Shown: piece after piece, positions 56,095-64,000 of the stretch | Layout of the letters: every line of letters begins with the position of its first letter | How positions within the stretch are numbered: the stretch's first letter is position 1 | Assembly: GCF_011057975.1 (NCBI RefSeq) | Contig: NZ_CP049109.1 | Span: 3,131,001 to 3,195,000, forward strand | From: Sphingosinithalassobacter tenebrarum | GTDB lineage: Bacteria; Pseudomonadota; Alphaproteobacteria; Sphingomonadales; Sphingomonadaceae | DNA: 64,000 nucleotides | Direction: 5' to 3' | Program-made: the position numbers and the translations under genes | The notes under the pieces: model-generated | What the model was told of the DNA's origin: nothing | The model's input: only the letters and a program-made list of their open reading frames with translations | Database searches by the model: none

Positions 56095-56727
56095 ATGGCG
56101 AGTTCCCCCCAGCGAAAGGAGGCGAACAACCCTTCAGCCGACGCACTGCTGAACGCGACAAGTGCGCTAATGACCGAGCGCAATTCGGTCGACGTGACCT
56201 TTGTCGACATCGCCCAGCGCTCGGGCGTCAATTCGGCGCTGATCCGCTATCATTTCGGCAGCAAGACCGGGCTGTTCAAGGCACTGCTCGAACGCGACGC
56301 GGGCGGCACGTTCGACAATCTCGACGCGCTGGTGAACGCCGAGATGAGCGCGGTTGAAAAGATGCGCCATCACGTTTCCGGCGTGATCAAGACCTATTTC
56401 CGCTACCCCTATATGAATCGCCTGGTCGGCGCGCTGTCGATCGATACCGAATCGGACATGGCGCGCTTCATCGCCGAACGCTTCACCAAGCCGCTCGCCG
56501 CCGCGCAGCAAGCGATACTCGAGCAGGGCCAGCGCGAGGGCGTGTTCCGCGACATCGACCCGATGCTGTTCCACTTTTCGCTGGTCGGCGCGTGCGACCA
56601 TCTGTTCCACGCACGCCACTCGCTCAAATATGCCTTCGGAATCGAGGAAATCACGGACGACCTGCGTCGCCGCTATGCCGATCACATCACCGGAATCCTG
56701 ATGGAGAGCATCCTCCTGAAGCCCTGA
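56095..56727 (+). CDS. TetR/AcrR family transcriptional regulator
   Basis: The 210-residue TetR protein has an HTH at about 18-65 (LLNATSALMTERNSVDVTF, DIAQRSGVNSALIRYHFGSKTGLF) and a helical C-terminal domain (FRYPYMNRLVGALSID...) like regulators of acyl-CoA metabolism. The ATG at 56095 has GGGAG upstream. It lies 49 bp after the LuxR gene and just before the ligase gene. It is the best local candidate for binding the 18-bp sites found across the island (inference). Confidence 0.92.
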   Translation: MASSPQRKEANNPSADALLNATSALMTERNSVDVTFVDIAQRSGVNSALIRYHFGSKTGLFKALLERDAGGTFDNLDALVNAEMSAVEKMRHHVSGVIKTYFRYPYMNRLVGALSIDTESDMARFIAERFTKPLAAAQQAILEQGQREGVFRDIDPMLFHFSLVGACDHLFHARHSLKYAFGIEEITDDLRRRYADHITGILMESILLKP

Positions 56728-56755
56728 CACGACGAAACAAGCCGCCTTGTGCAAT

Positions 56756-56778
56756 TTGATTTATTCAGTTAATTAACT
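56756..56778. promoter_or_regulatory. Regulon site E upstream of the acyl-CoA ligase
   Basis: TTGATTTATTCAGTTAAT (56756-56773), read on the minus strand as ATTAACTGAATAAATCAA, keeps the TTAACTG core and matches site D in 13 of 18 positions. The overlapping AGTTAATTAACT (56767-56778) is a perfect palindrome. It lies 45-67 bp upstream of the ligase start. Confidence 0.6.
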
Positions 56779-56822
56779 CCGCAAGCAGGGCAGAGACCCT
56801 ATCACGATCGGAGAGGAGCTGG

Positions 56823-58442
56823 ATGGTGCTCAAGGCAGCGAAAACCCGGGATCCGGCGTGCGAGCCGATCGATTTCGACGCAATGCCCCGGCTGGGCGAC
56901 ATACCCGCCTATCATGCGCTGCGCCGCCCGCTCAAAGCGGCAACGGTGTTCGAAGGGCACGCTACCAGCTGGGCAACGCTCGATGCGCGCGCCAATCGCG
57001 TCGCAAACGCATTGCTCGCCGAAGGCTGCGAACCGGGCGATCGCATCGGCTTCGTCGGCAAGGGCTGCGACAGCTTCTTCGAACTGCTGTTCGGGGCAGC
57101 AAAGGCGGGCATGGTGCTGGTGCCGGTGCAATGGCGGCTCGCCGCACCCGAAATCGCGCAGATCCTCGAGGATGCGGAGGTCCGTCTCCTCTTTCTCGCG
57201 CCCGACCAGTTCGACAAGGCCGACGGCTTCTGCGCGCTCCCCGCCGTCAAACGCTGCATCGCGATGGGCGACGGCAGCGACCTGCCCGGCTGGGAGGAAT
57301 GGCGCGACGCGGCATCCTCCCAGACGCCGGACATCGCCGTCGATCCCGACGATGTCGCGCTCCAGCTCTACACCTCCGGCACCACTGGCACCCCCAAGGG
57401 CGTGATGCTCAGCCATGCCAATATCCTGAGCGGCCGCCGCGAGGGGATGGGCGCGAAGATGCCGTGGAACGAGTGGCTCGAGGACGACGTCAATCTCGTC
57501 CCCCTGCCGCTGGGGCATATCGGCGGCGTCGGCTGGGCGATCGTCGGCTATTTCAACGGCGCCACCACCATCGTCCATTCCGAATTCGTGCCGCAGAAGG
57601 TGCTCGACGCGCTCGCCCATGACGGTGTCTCGAAGATGTTCCTGGTGCCCACGGCGATCCAGATGTTGCTGATGATGCCGGGCGTGCGCGAACTGGAATT
57701 TCCTCGGTTGCGCTACATGCTCTACGGCGCCTCTCCGATCGCGCTCGACCTGTTGCGCGAAGCGACCGAAGTATTCGGCTGCGGCTTCGCCCAGCAATAT
57801 GGCGCCACCGAAACCTGCGGCACGATCGTCTATCTGCCGCCCGAGGATCACGAATCGGGGGGCACCGAACGGATGCGCTCGGCGGGCCTGCCGATGCCGG
57901 GTGTCGAAATCCGCGTCGTTCATCCGATCAGCCGCGAACCGCTCGACGCCCGCGACGTCGGCGAAGTCGAGACGCGCTCGGTCGCCAACATGGTCGGATA
58001 CTGGAAGCGCGGGGATGCGACCAGGGAAACGCTCAACGCCGACGGGTGGCTGCGTACGGGCGACGCCGGCTATCTCGACGAAGACGGCTATCTCTACATC
58101 CACGACCGGTTCAAGGACATGATCTGCACCGGCGCCGAGAATGTATATCCCGCCGAAGTCGAAAGCGCGATCTACGGCCATCCCGCAGTGCAGGAAGTCG
58201 CGGTGATCGGCGTGCCCGACGCCAAATGGGGCGAAGCGGTGAAGGCCGTCATCGTGCCCAAGCCGGGGGAAACCGTCACCGCCGAGGACATTATCGCCTA
58301 TGCCCGGGAACGGATCGCCGGGTTCAAGGTGCCCAAATCGGTCGATTTCGCCGATGCCCTGCCCCGCACCGCATCGGGCAAGGTGATGCGTCGCGCGCTG
58401 CGCGACCCCTATTGGGAAGGCCGCGACCGCGCGGTCAACTGA
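56823..58442 (+). CDS. AMP-forming acyl-CoA synthetase/ligase
   Basis: The 539-residue ANL-superfamily enzyme activates a carboxylic acid with ATP and CoA. It has the P-loop LYTSGTTGTPKGVMLSH, the A5-like QQYGATETCG, GWLRTGDAGYLDEDGYLYIHDR in pieces, and C-terminal PRTASGKVMRR with the catalytic Lys. It resembles long-chain/FadD-like and cyclic-acid ligases. GAGGAG precedes the ATG by 4 nt. As the only ligase in the island it is the probable entry point to CoA-bound catabolism. It converges with the efflux gene, overlapping it by 34 bp. Confidence 0.95.
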   Translation: MVLKAAKTRDPACEPIDFDAMPRLGDIPAYHALRRPLKAATVFEGHATSWATLDARANRVANALLAEGCEPGDRIGFVGKGCDSFFELLFGAAKAGMVLVPVQWRLAAPEIAQILEDAEVRLLFLAPDQFDKADGFCALPAVKRCIAMGDGSDLPGWEEWRDAASSQTPDIAVDPDDVALQLYTSGTTGTPKGVMLSHANILSGRREGMGAKMPWNEWLEDDVNLVPLPLGHIGGVGWAIVGYFNGATTIVHSEFVPQKVLDALAHDGVSKMFLVPTAIQMLLMMPGVRELEFPRLRYMLYGASPIALDLLREATEVFGCGFAQQYGATETCGTIVYLPPEDHESGGTERMRSAGLPMPGVEIRVVHPISREPLDARDVGEVETRSVANMVGYWKRGDATRETLNADGWLRTGDAGYLDEDGYLYIHDRFKDMICTGAENVYPAEVESAIYGHPAVQEVAVIGVPDAKWGEAVKAVIVPKPGETVTAEDIIAYARERIAGFKVPKSVDFADALPRTASGKVMRRALRDPYWEGRDRAVN

Positions 58443-59845
58443 TCTGCGCGGCTCTCGCCAACTGACTCCCACCCGCTACCCAGCGCGCGGAACAAATCCA
58501 CTCGCGCAGACGAAACGGCCTGATCCGCGCGTATCCGCGCAAGCCGCAGCCGGACCAGTTCGCTCTGCGCGACGATCACGTCGATATAGGCGATCGAACC
58601 GGCACGATAGCGAAGTCCCGCAAGGTCGAAGGCGCTTTTGGCATGGGCCTCGGCGCTTTTCAGCTCAGCCTGGCGCGCCAGCGCCGCGCGATAGGCGCTG
58701 AGCGCCTGCTCGACTTCCTTGAGCGCGGTCAGCACCACGCCGTCGAACCGCGCCAGCGCCGCCTCGGCCTCTGCTTCGGACTGGCGGATCCGCGATCGCG
58801 CCGCCCCCGTGTCCGGGAAGGAGAAGGAGAGCAACGGGCCCAGGCCGAAGGAGAAGCCCCGGCTCTGGCTGATCCCCTCCCCGCCACTCTGCATCACGCT
58901 CGCGCCGATGCTGACGCTGGGATAGAGATCGGCCGTCGCCACGCCGATCCGCGCGGTGGCGGCGGCAAGCCGGCGTTCGGCCTCGGCGACATCAGGGCGG
59001 CGCTGGAGCAGGCTCGCGCCGTCGCCGATGGCGATGGGGTGGTGCGGGTCAGGGGTTGACCCGCACCTGGCAGCATCTTCCGGGACCATGGCTGGGGAGA
59101 GGCCCAGAAGCGCCGCCAATTCGAAAAGGGCCGATGCACGCTGATCCTGCATCGGAGCGAGTTCGGCGCGCGCTTCGGAAAGCTGCGCCTCGGCACGGTC
59201 GACATCGAGTTTTGCCGCCGAGCCGGCATCTTGCTGGGCGCGAACAATCCGTACCGTTTCACTGGTGAGGTCGATCGAATCCTCGATAGCGGTAATCGCT
59301 TCGGAAGCGGTGCAGGCGGAGAGATAGGCCTGCGTCACTGCCGCGGCGACGCGAACCCGCACTGCGGCGGCCGCGAACGCCTGCGCCTCGGCATCGGCGC
59401 GCGCCGCCTCGATCGTGCGCGATACGCGCCCGAACAGATCGGCTTCATAGGAAAGCTGAAGCCCGCCGCCGAAAGTGAAACGCTCGCCGGGCAGATAGAG
59501 CGGTGGCTGGCTTCGACCATAGGTGCCGTTCGCGGTCAGTTCGCTCTGTGGCAGGCGCCGACTGGCGGCGCCGGCGACGACTGCCTCGGCAGCGCGCAGA
59601 TTCGCCATCGCGACGCGCAGATCGGTGTTGGCCGCAAGCGCCTGCGCCACCAGCGCGTTCAGCGCCGGGTCCTGATAGATCCGCCACCATTCGGCTTCGG
59701 GATCGGCTTCGGGATCGGTATCCGGGGCGATACTGACGAACGACGCCCCGGCGGGTGCCGGGAGTTTCGGCGGCGCATAGTCCGGTCCGGCGGCGCAAGC
59801 CGTGAGCCCGAGGCCGAGCGCGATCGAGAATAGCTGTCTGGTCAT
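58409..59845 (-). CDS. RND efflux outer-membrane factor (NodT family)
   Basis: The 478-residue TolC-like lipoprotein has a signal with lipobox (MTRQLFSIALGLGLTAC), CAAGPDYAPP after the acylated Cys, and two OEP repeats with long helices (LRVAMANLRAAEAVVAGA; LDVDRAEAQLSEARAEL; IDVIVAQSELVRLRLARI). The ATG at 59845 is set by the signal peptide. It is the last gene of a three-gene efflux operon, 4 bp after the pump gene. Confidence 0.94.
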   Translation of the reverse strand: MTRQLFSIALGLGLTACAAGPDYAPPKLPAPAGASFVSIAPDTDPEADPEAEWWRIYQDPALNALVAQALAANTDLRVAMANLRAAEAVVAGAASRRLPQSELTANGTYGRSQPPLYLPGERFTFGGGLQLSYEADLFGRVSRTIEAARADAEAQAFAAAAVRVRVAAAVTQAYLSACTASEAITAIEDSIDLTSETVRIVRAQQDAGSAAKLDVDRAEAQLSEARAELAPMQDQRASALFELAALLGLSPAMVPEDAARCGSTPDPHHPIAIGDGASLLQRRPDVAEAERRLAAATARIGVATADLYPSVSIGASVMQSGGEGISQSRGFSFGLGPLLSFSFPDTGAARSRIRQSEAEAEAALARFDGVVLTALKEVEQALSAYRAALARQAELKSAEAHAKSAFDLAGLRYRAGSIAYIDVIVAQSELVRLRLARIRADQAVSSARVDLFRALGSGWESVGESRADQLTARSRPSQ

Positions 59846-59849
59846 GGGT

Positions 59850-62800
59850 TCAAGCTCCCGTCGGCATGGAGTCACCCAGCGCGCGCTGGCGTTCGGAGGT
59901 CGCATGGCCGCGATGGTCGCGCGCGATCAGCGTGTAGAAAGTGGGCAGCACGAACAGCGTGAAGAAGGTGCCGATCAGCATCCCCATCACGACGACGATG
60001 CCGATCGCGAAGCGGCTCGCCGCGCCCGCTCCCGTGGCGAAGAGCAGCGGCACAAGCCCTGCGACCATTGCCGCGGTCGTCATCAGCACCGGCCGCATGC
60101 GGACCCGCGCCGATTCGAGGATCGCATGCGCCCGATCGAGCTGCTGCTCGCGCTGCAGGTCGTTGGCGAAGGCGACCATCAGGATGCCGTGCTTCGAAAT
60201 CAGGCCGATCAGCGTCACCAGCCCGATCTGGGTGTAGATGTTGAGCGTGGTGAAGCCGAGATAGAGCGGCAACAGCGCCCCGCAGATCGCCAGCGGCACG
60301 GTGATCAGGATCACCAGCGGGTCGCGGAAGCTTTCATATTGCGCGGCGAGCACCAGGAAGATGACGATCAGCGCGAAGCCGAACGACACGGTCAGCCGAT
60401 TGCCCTCCTGCACATATTGGCGCGCATCAGCGAGCCAGTCGATCGTCACGCCCGGCGCTCGCGGTTGGGCCCGCATCGTATCGACGGCCTGCCCCATCGT
60501 GACGCCCGGCCGCAGGACGCCCGAAAGCGTCGCCGAATTCATCTGGTTAAACTGCGGCAGCCGGTTGGCGCTCGGCGTCACATCGACGCTGATCACCGTC
60601 GACAGCGGGATCATTTCGCCCGAGCTCGCCCGGACATAGTAGCGACCGAGATTCTCGGGCGTCAGCCGGTCCTCGACGCGGACCTGCGGGATCACGTCGT
60701 ACGAGCGGTCGTGATAGTTGAAGCGGTTGACGAAATTCTCGCCGACCAATGTCGCCAGCGTGTCGGCGATCGCCTGCATCGTCACGCCGACTTCGCCTGC
60801 CTTGGCCGCGTCGATACGGATGCGCGCCGAGCGATTGTCGAAGGCGAGATCGCTTTCGACGAAGAGGAACAGCCCGCTCTGCCACGCCTGCTGCTGCAGC
60901 GTGATCATGTCCTGATAGAGCGTGCCGAAATCGGCGGGCGAACGCAGCACCATCTGGAACGGCAGCCCCGAACTGGCCGCGGGCAGCGGCGCGGGCTGGA
61001 ACGGCGTGACGGTGGCGTCGTGGATGCCGTTTGCCATGCCGAAGAGCTGGCCCTGCACGTCCGTCGCCGAACGTTCGCGATCCTCCCAGTCCTTCAGGAT
61101 GACACCGCCAAAGCCGAGATTCTGGCCGCCGTCGCCGTTGCCGAAGAAACTGCCTTCATATTCGGGAAGCTGGCGGAACATCGCCTCGACCTGGTTCGAA
61201 ACGCGGTCGGTGTAGCGGATGCTGGCATATTGCGGCCCGCGCGTCGCGGTGAAGACATAGCCCTGGTCCTCCTGCGGCGCGAGTTCGCGCTGCGCGCCGA
61301 GGAACAGGACGACGATCCCGCCGAGCATCGCCACCGCGACCAGCAGCACCGCCGGGCGCATCGCCAGCGTTGCGGCAAGGATGCGGGCATAACCGGACGA
61401 AAGTCGTGCGAAGAAATGCTCGATTGCCTTGGACAACCGCCCTTCGCTCACCTTGGAGCTGAGCAGCACCGAGCTCATCATCGGCGACAGTGTGAGCGCG
61501 ATCACGCCCGACACCACCACCGAGCCGGCAAGCGTGAAGGCGAATTCCTTGAACAGGCTGCCGGTCAGCCCGCCCATCAGCCCGATCGGGGCATAGACCG
61601 CCGCCAGCGTGATCGTCATCGCGATCACCGGTCCGACGATTTCGCGTGCGCCGACCAGCGAGGCCTCGATCGGCGTCATCCCTTCCTCGATATGGCGGTG
61701 GATATTCTCCACCACGACGATCGCGTCGTCGACGACCAGCCCGATCGCCAGCACCATCGCCAGCAAGGTGAGCAGGTTGAGCGAGAAGCCAAAGGCCAGC
61801 ATCAGCGCCGCCGTACCGACCAGCGATAGCGGGATGGTCACCACCGGGATGACCACTGCGCGCAGCGAGCCGAGGAACAGGAAGATCACGACGATCACGA
61901 TCACCACCGCTTCGATCAGCGTGTGTTCGACTTCGTCGATCGACGCGTTGACGAAATGCGCCACGTCGAACTTGCTCTTGATCTCCATGCCCGGAGGCGC
62001 GGCCTCCTGGATCTGCGGGATCAGTTCGTTGGCGGCCTCGACGATGTCGAGCGGATTGCCGTCGGGCGTCGGGGTCAGCGCGAGCAGGATCGCGCGCTTG
62101 CCATCGGACCAACCGGAACTGTCGTAATTCTGTCCGCCGATCTCGATCGTCGCGACGTCGCCCAGCCGTACGAGCCCGTCCGCTCCGGTCTTCACCACCA
62201 TATCGCGAAACTCATCGAGATTGCGCAGATCGGTGGCGGCGGTGATGTCGGTGACGGTCAGCCCGCCATCGAGCCGGCCGGGCGCGGCCTGGACGTTGTT
62301 GGCGCGCAGCGCGGCGGCGACATCCGAAGCGGAAAGCTCGCGCGCGGCGAGCTTGGTCGGATCGAGCCAGACGCGCATCGCCAGCGCGCTGCCGCCGGAG
62401 ATATCCGCCGATGCCACGCCGGGGATCGACGTAAGCAGCGGCTGCGCGACGCGCGTCACGAAATCGGTGATCTGCGCGGGCGTATATTCGTCGCCGGTGA
62501 AGCCGATATACTGCACCGCCGACGCACCATCGGTAATCTTCGCGATCACCGGATCGAACGCGCCGTCGGGCAGCCGGTATTTGACCTGCTGCACCTTCGC
62601 CAGAATTTCGGTCAGCGTGCGATCGGAATCGGCGTTGAGCACGAGCTTCGCCTTCACCTGGCTATGGCCCATCGTGGAGGTGGAGCTGAGATATTCGATG
62701 CCGCTCGCCGTTGCGATCGCCTGCGCGATCGGCTGGGTGACGAAGCCCTGCATCACTTCCTGTGTGGCGCCGGGGAAGCTTGTGTCGACAGTGATCGTCG

Positions 62801-62927
62801 CGCTTTCCAGATTGGGATATTGCCGCACCGGCAGGCCGAACATCGCCGCGACCCCGACGAGCAGGATCAGCATGCTGACGACGATCGACAGGATGGGCCG
62901 CCGGATGAAGAGATCGGTGAATTTCAT
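59850..62927 (-). CDS. RND efflux transporter permease subunit
   Basis: The 1025-residue HAE1-type RND pump begins with MKFTDLFIRRPILSIVVSML. It has the two large periplasmic loops, 12 TM helices, the proton-relay Asp pair in GLVVDDAIVVVENIHRHIEEG (TM4), and the C-terminal GLISKHGILMVAFANDLQ and GMLIGTFFTLFVLPTFYTL. Length is complete. It exports hydrophobic or amphiphilic compounds using the proton gradient; with the island it may expel substrate or intermediates (inference). Confidence 0.96.
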   Translation of the reverse strand: MKFTDLFIRRPILSIVVSMLILLVGVAAMFGLPVRQYPNLESATITVDTSFPGATQEVMQGFVTQPIAQAIATASGIEYLSSTSTMGHSQVKAKLVLNADSDRTLTEILAKVQQVKYRLPDGAFDPVIAKITDGASAVQYIGFTGDEYTPAQITDFVTRVAQPLLTSIPGVASADISGGSALAMRVWLDPTKLAARELSASDVAAALRANNVQAAPGRLDGGLTVTDITAATDLRNLDEFRDMVVKTGADGLVRLGDVATIEIGGQNYDSSGWSDGKRAILLALTPTPDGNPLDIVEAANELIPQIQEAAPPGMEIKSKFDVAHFVNASIDEVEHTLIEAVVIVIVVIFLFLGSLRAVVIPVVTIPLSLVGTAALMLAFGFSLNLLTLLAMVLAIGLVVDDAIVVVENIHRHIEEGMTPIEASLVGAREIVGPVIAMTITLAAVYAPIGLMGGLTGSLFKEFAFTLAGSVVVSGVIALTLSPMMSSVLLSSKVSEGRLSKAIEHFFARLSSGYARILAATLAMRPAVLLVAVAMLGGIVVLFLGAQRELAPQEDQGYVFTATRGPQYASIRYTDRVSNQVEAMFRQLPEYEGSFFGNGDGGQNLGFGGVILKDWEDRERSATDVQGQLFGMANGIHDATVTPFQPAPLPAASSGLPFQMVLRSPADFGTLYQDMITLQQQAWQSGLFLFVESDLAFDNRSARIRIDAAKAGEVGVTMQAIADTLATLVGENFVNRFNYHDRSYDVIPQVRVEDRLTPENLGRYYVRASSGEMIPLSTVISVDVTPSANRLPQFNQMNSATLSGVLRPGVTMGQAVDTMRAQPRAPGVTIDWLADARQYVQEGNRLTVSFGFALIVIFLVLAAQYESFRDPLVILITVPLAICGALLPLYLGFTTLNIYTQIGLVTLIGLISKHGILMVAFANDLQREQQLDRAHAILESARVRMRPVLMTTAAMVAGLVPLLFATGAGAASRFAIGIVVVMGMLIGTFFTLFVLPTFYTLIARDHRGHATSERQRALGDSMPTGA

Positions 62928-62941
62928 TGTGAGCGACCTCT

Positions 62942-64000
62942 TCAGCGCGTGGCAGGCTTGGACGTGTCGGCGATCGTCACCGCCGCGCCGGGCTGAAGCC
63001 GCACCTGTCCCGTGGTGACGACGATGTCGCCGGCGGAAAGACCGCGTTCGACGACGGTGCGTTCGCCGACTTCGCTGCCCACGGTCACCGGCACCAGCGC
63101 CGCCTTTCCTTCGCGCACGACGAACACGCTGTCGCCCGAGGCCGAAGTCTGGATGGCGGTGGTCGGAACCAGGATCGCGCCCTGCCGCACCGGCTGTTCG
63201 ACGCCGACGGTGACGAAGATGCCGGGGCGCAGCACGCGGCCGGGATTGGCCATCACCGCCTGCACCGCGATGTTGCGCGTATCGCCCGCAACGACGGGTT
63301 CGATCGCGCTCACCTTTGCCGTGAATTCGCGATCGGGCAGCGCATCGCTGCGCACCGAAACGTCGCCGCCGACTTCGAGCTTGGAAAGATCCTGCTGCGG
63401 CACACTGAAATTGACATGGACGCGATCGAGGTCGGTGAGCGTGGCGATCGCATCGCCCGCGTTCACATATTGGCCGAGATCGACCTGGCGGATACCGATC
63501 TGCCCCGAAAAGGGTGCGCGCACCGTCTTCTGCGCGAGCCGCGCGTCGATCTGGCGGATCGCGGCACGCGCCTGCGCCAGTTCGGCCTCATGCTGTTGCA
63601 GCAGCGCGCGGGGCTCGGCGCCGGTCGGCTCGAGTTCCTTGGAACGATCATACTGGATCTGCGCGAAATTGAGCCGCGCCACCGCCGCCGAGCGATCGGC
63701 GCGTTCGGGGGCGTCGAACAATTGGACCAGCGGCGCGCCGCGACCGACGCGCTGCCCGGCCGTGAATCGGATCGCGACGATGCGACCGGGAACCTCGGGT
63801 GCGAGCACAACCTGCCGTACCGCCTCGATCGAGCCGGTCGCCCGCAGCGCCTGCGGCAGCGTTTCGGACTTCACACGCATCGCCGTGACTTCGACCGGCG
63901 GCGGCGCATAGGCCGCGGCGGAGCCTGCCATCCGCATCGAGCGCCATGCGAAAATCGCGCCAAACACCAGCACCAGCACAATCGCGGCGATCAACAGGGG
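62942..64000 (-). CDS. RND efflux periplasmic adaptor subunit (5' truncated)
   Basis: The membrane fusion protein has an N-terminal membrane anchor (LIAAIVLVLVFGAIFAW), a lipoyl-like half motif (LAPEVPGRIVAIRFTAGQRVGRGAPLVQL across two strands), a short coiled hairpin (about 105-150), the second half (APFSGQIGIRQVDLGQYVNAGDAI) and a beta-barrel. The frame is open to the right edge, and the TTG at 63994 lies inside the anchor, so the true start is outside the window. It ends 14 bp before the pump gene. Confidence 0.93.
   Translation of the reverse strand, partial: PLLIAAIVLVLVFGAIFAWRSMRMAGSAAAYAPPPVEVTAMRVKSETLPQALRATGSIEAVRQVVLAPEVPGRIVAIRFTAGQRVGRGAPLVQLFDAPERADRSAAVARLNFAQIQYDRSKELEPTGAEPRALLQQHEAELAQARAAIRQIDARLAQKTVRAPFSGQIGIRQVDLGQYVNAGDAIATLTDLDRVHVNFSVPQQDLSKLEVGGDVSVRSDALPDREFTAKVSAIEPVVAGDTRNIAVQAVMANPGRVLRPGIFVTVGVEQPVRQGAILVPTTAIQTSASGDSVFVVREGKAALVPVTVGSEVGERTVVERGLSAGDIVVTTGQVRLQPGAAVTIADTSKPATR

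Noticed and set aside
59802..61829. 675-codon plus-strand frame opposite the RND pump
   Set aside because: Composition (Arg/His/Gln/Asp) is typical of a mirror frame; the minus strand holds a complete RND transporter.

Overview
The window is a 64 kb piece of a high-GC alphaproteobacterial chromosome, most likely a sphingomonad (Sphingomonas/Sphingopyxis/Novosphingobium type). This rests on two TonB-dependent receptors, a TPR-sulfotransferase next to a TonB receptor, a UbiH/UbiM-type hydroxylase, PadR, SDR and acyl-CoA dehydrogenase families of sphingomonad flavour, and short GC-rich intergenic palindromic repeats. It contains no rRNA, CRISPR array, insertion sequence, integrase or phage gene. 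One tRNA gene (Thr, anticodon TGT) is present.

Positions 1-20300 are mostly housekeeping and envelope genes. They comprise a hybrid histidine kinase cut by the left edge, radA, a 1-Cys peroxiredoxin, a GT4 glycosyltransferase, an L,D-transpeptidase, a PadR/DUF2218 pair with three GATATATC operator-like sites, a UbiH-family hydroxylase, rarA, mprF, a TetR regulator next to a Rieske oxygenase with a perfect 15-bp inverted repeat in its promoter, a chemoreceptor, a DcaP-like porin and a DUF429-like protein.

Positions 20300-31130 are a signalling block. A lipoprotein and tRNA-Thr are followed by a histidine kinase with a degenerate receiver domain plus a stand-alone receiver protein, then a LytS/LytTR two-component pair. 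Next come a large TonB receptor, a TPR-sulfotransferase and an unusual regulator that appears to fuse a TetR-like N-terminus to an OmpR-like winged helix.

Positions 31200-58500 form an acyl-CoA catabolic island of several divergent operons. They encode thiolase, two SDR dehydrogenases, aldehyde dehydrogenase, two crotonase-fold enzymes (one fused to 3-hydroxyacyl-CoA dehydrogenase), four acyl-CoA dehydrogenases, an ACAD10-like phosphotransferase, a nitronate-monooxygenase-like flavoprotein, a nitroreductase, a GMC oxidoreductase, an MpaB-family (DUF2236) oxygenase, a TonB receptor, LuxR- and TetR-type regulators and an AMP-forming acyl-CoA ligase. A DEAD-box helicase and a YaiI-family gene sit inside it. 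A plausible scheme (inference) is TonB uptake of a lipophilic compound, oxidation by the MpaB oxygenase, GMC and aldehyde dehydrogenases, CoA activation, then beta-oxidation. Four intergenic regions in this island carry related 18-bp sites fitting the palindrome TTTAACTG-NN-CAGTTAAA, and a fifth carries a weaker relative. This suggests one regulon, perhaps under the local TetR protein. The window ends in an RND efflux operon whose adaptor gene is cut by the right edge.
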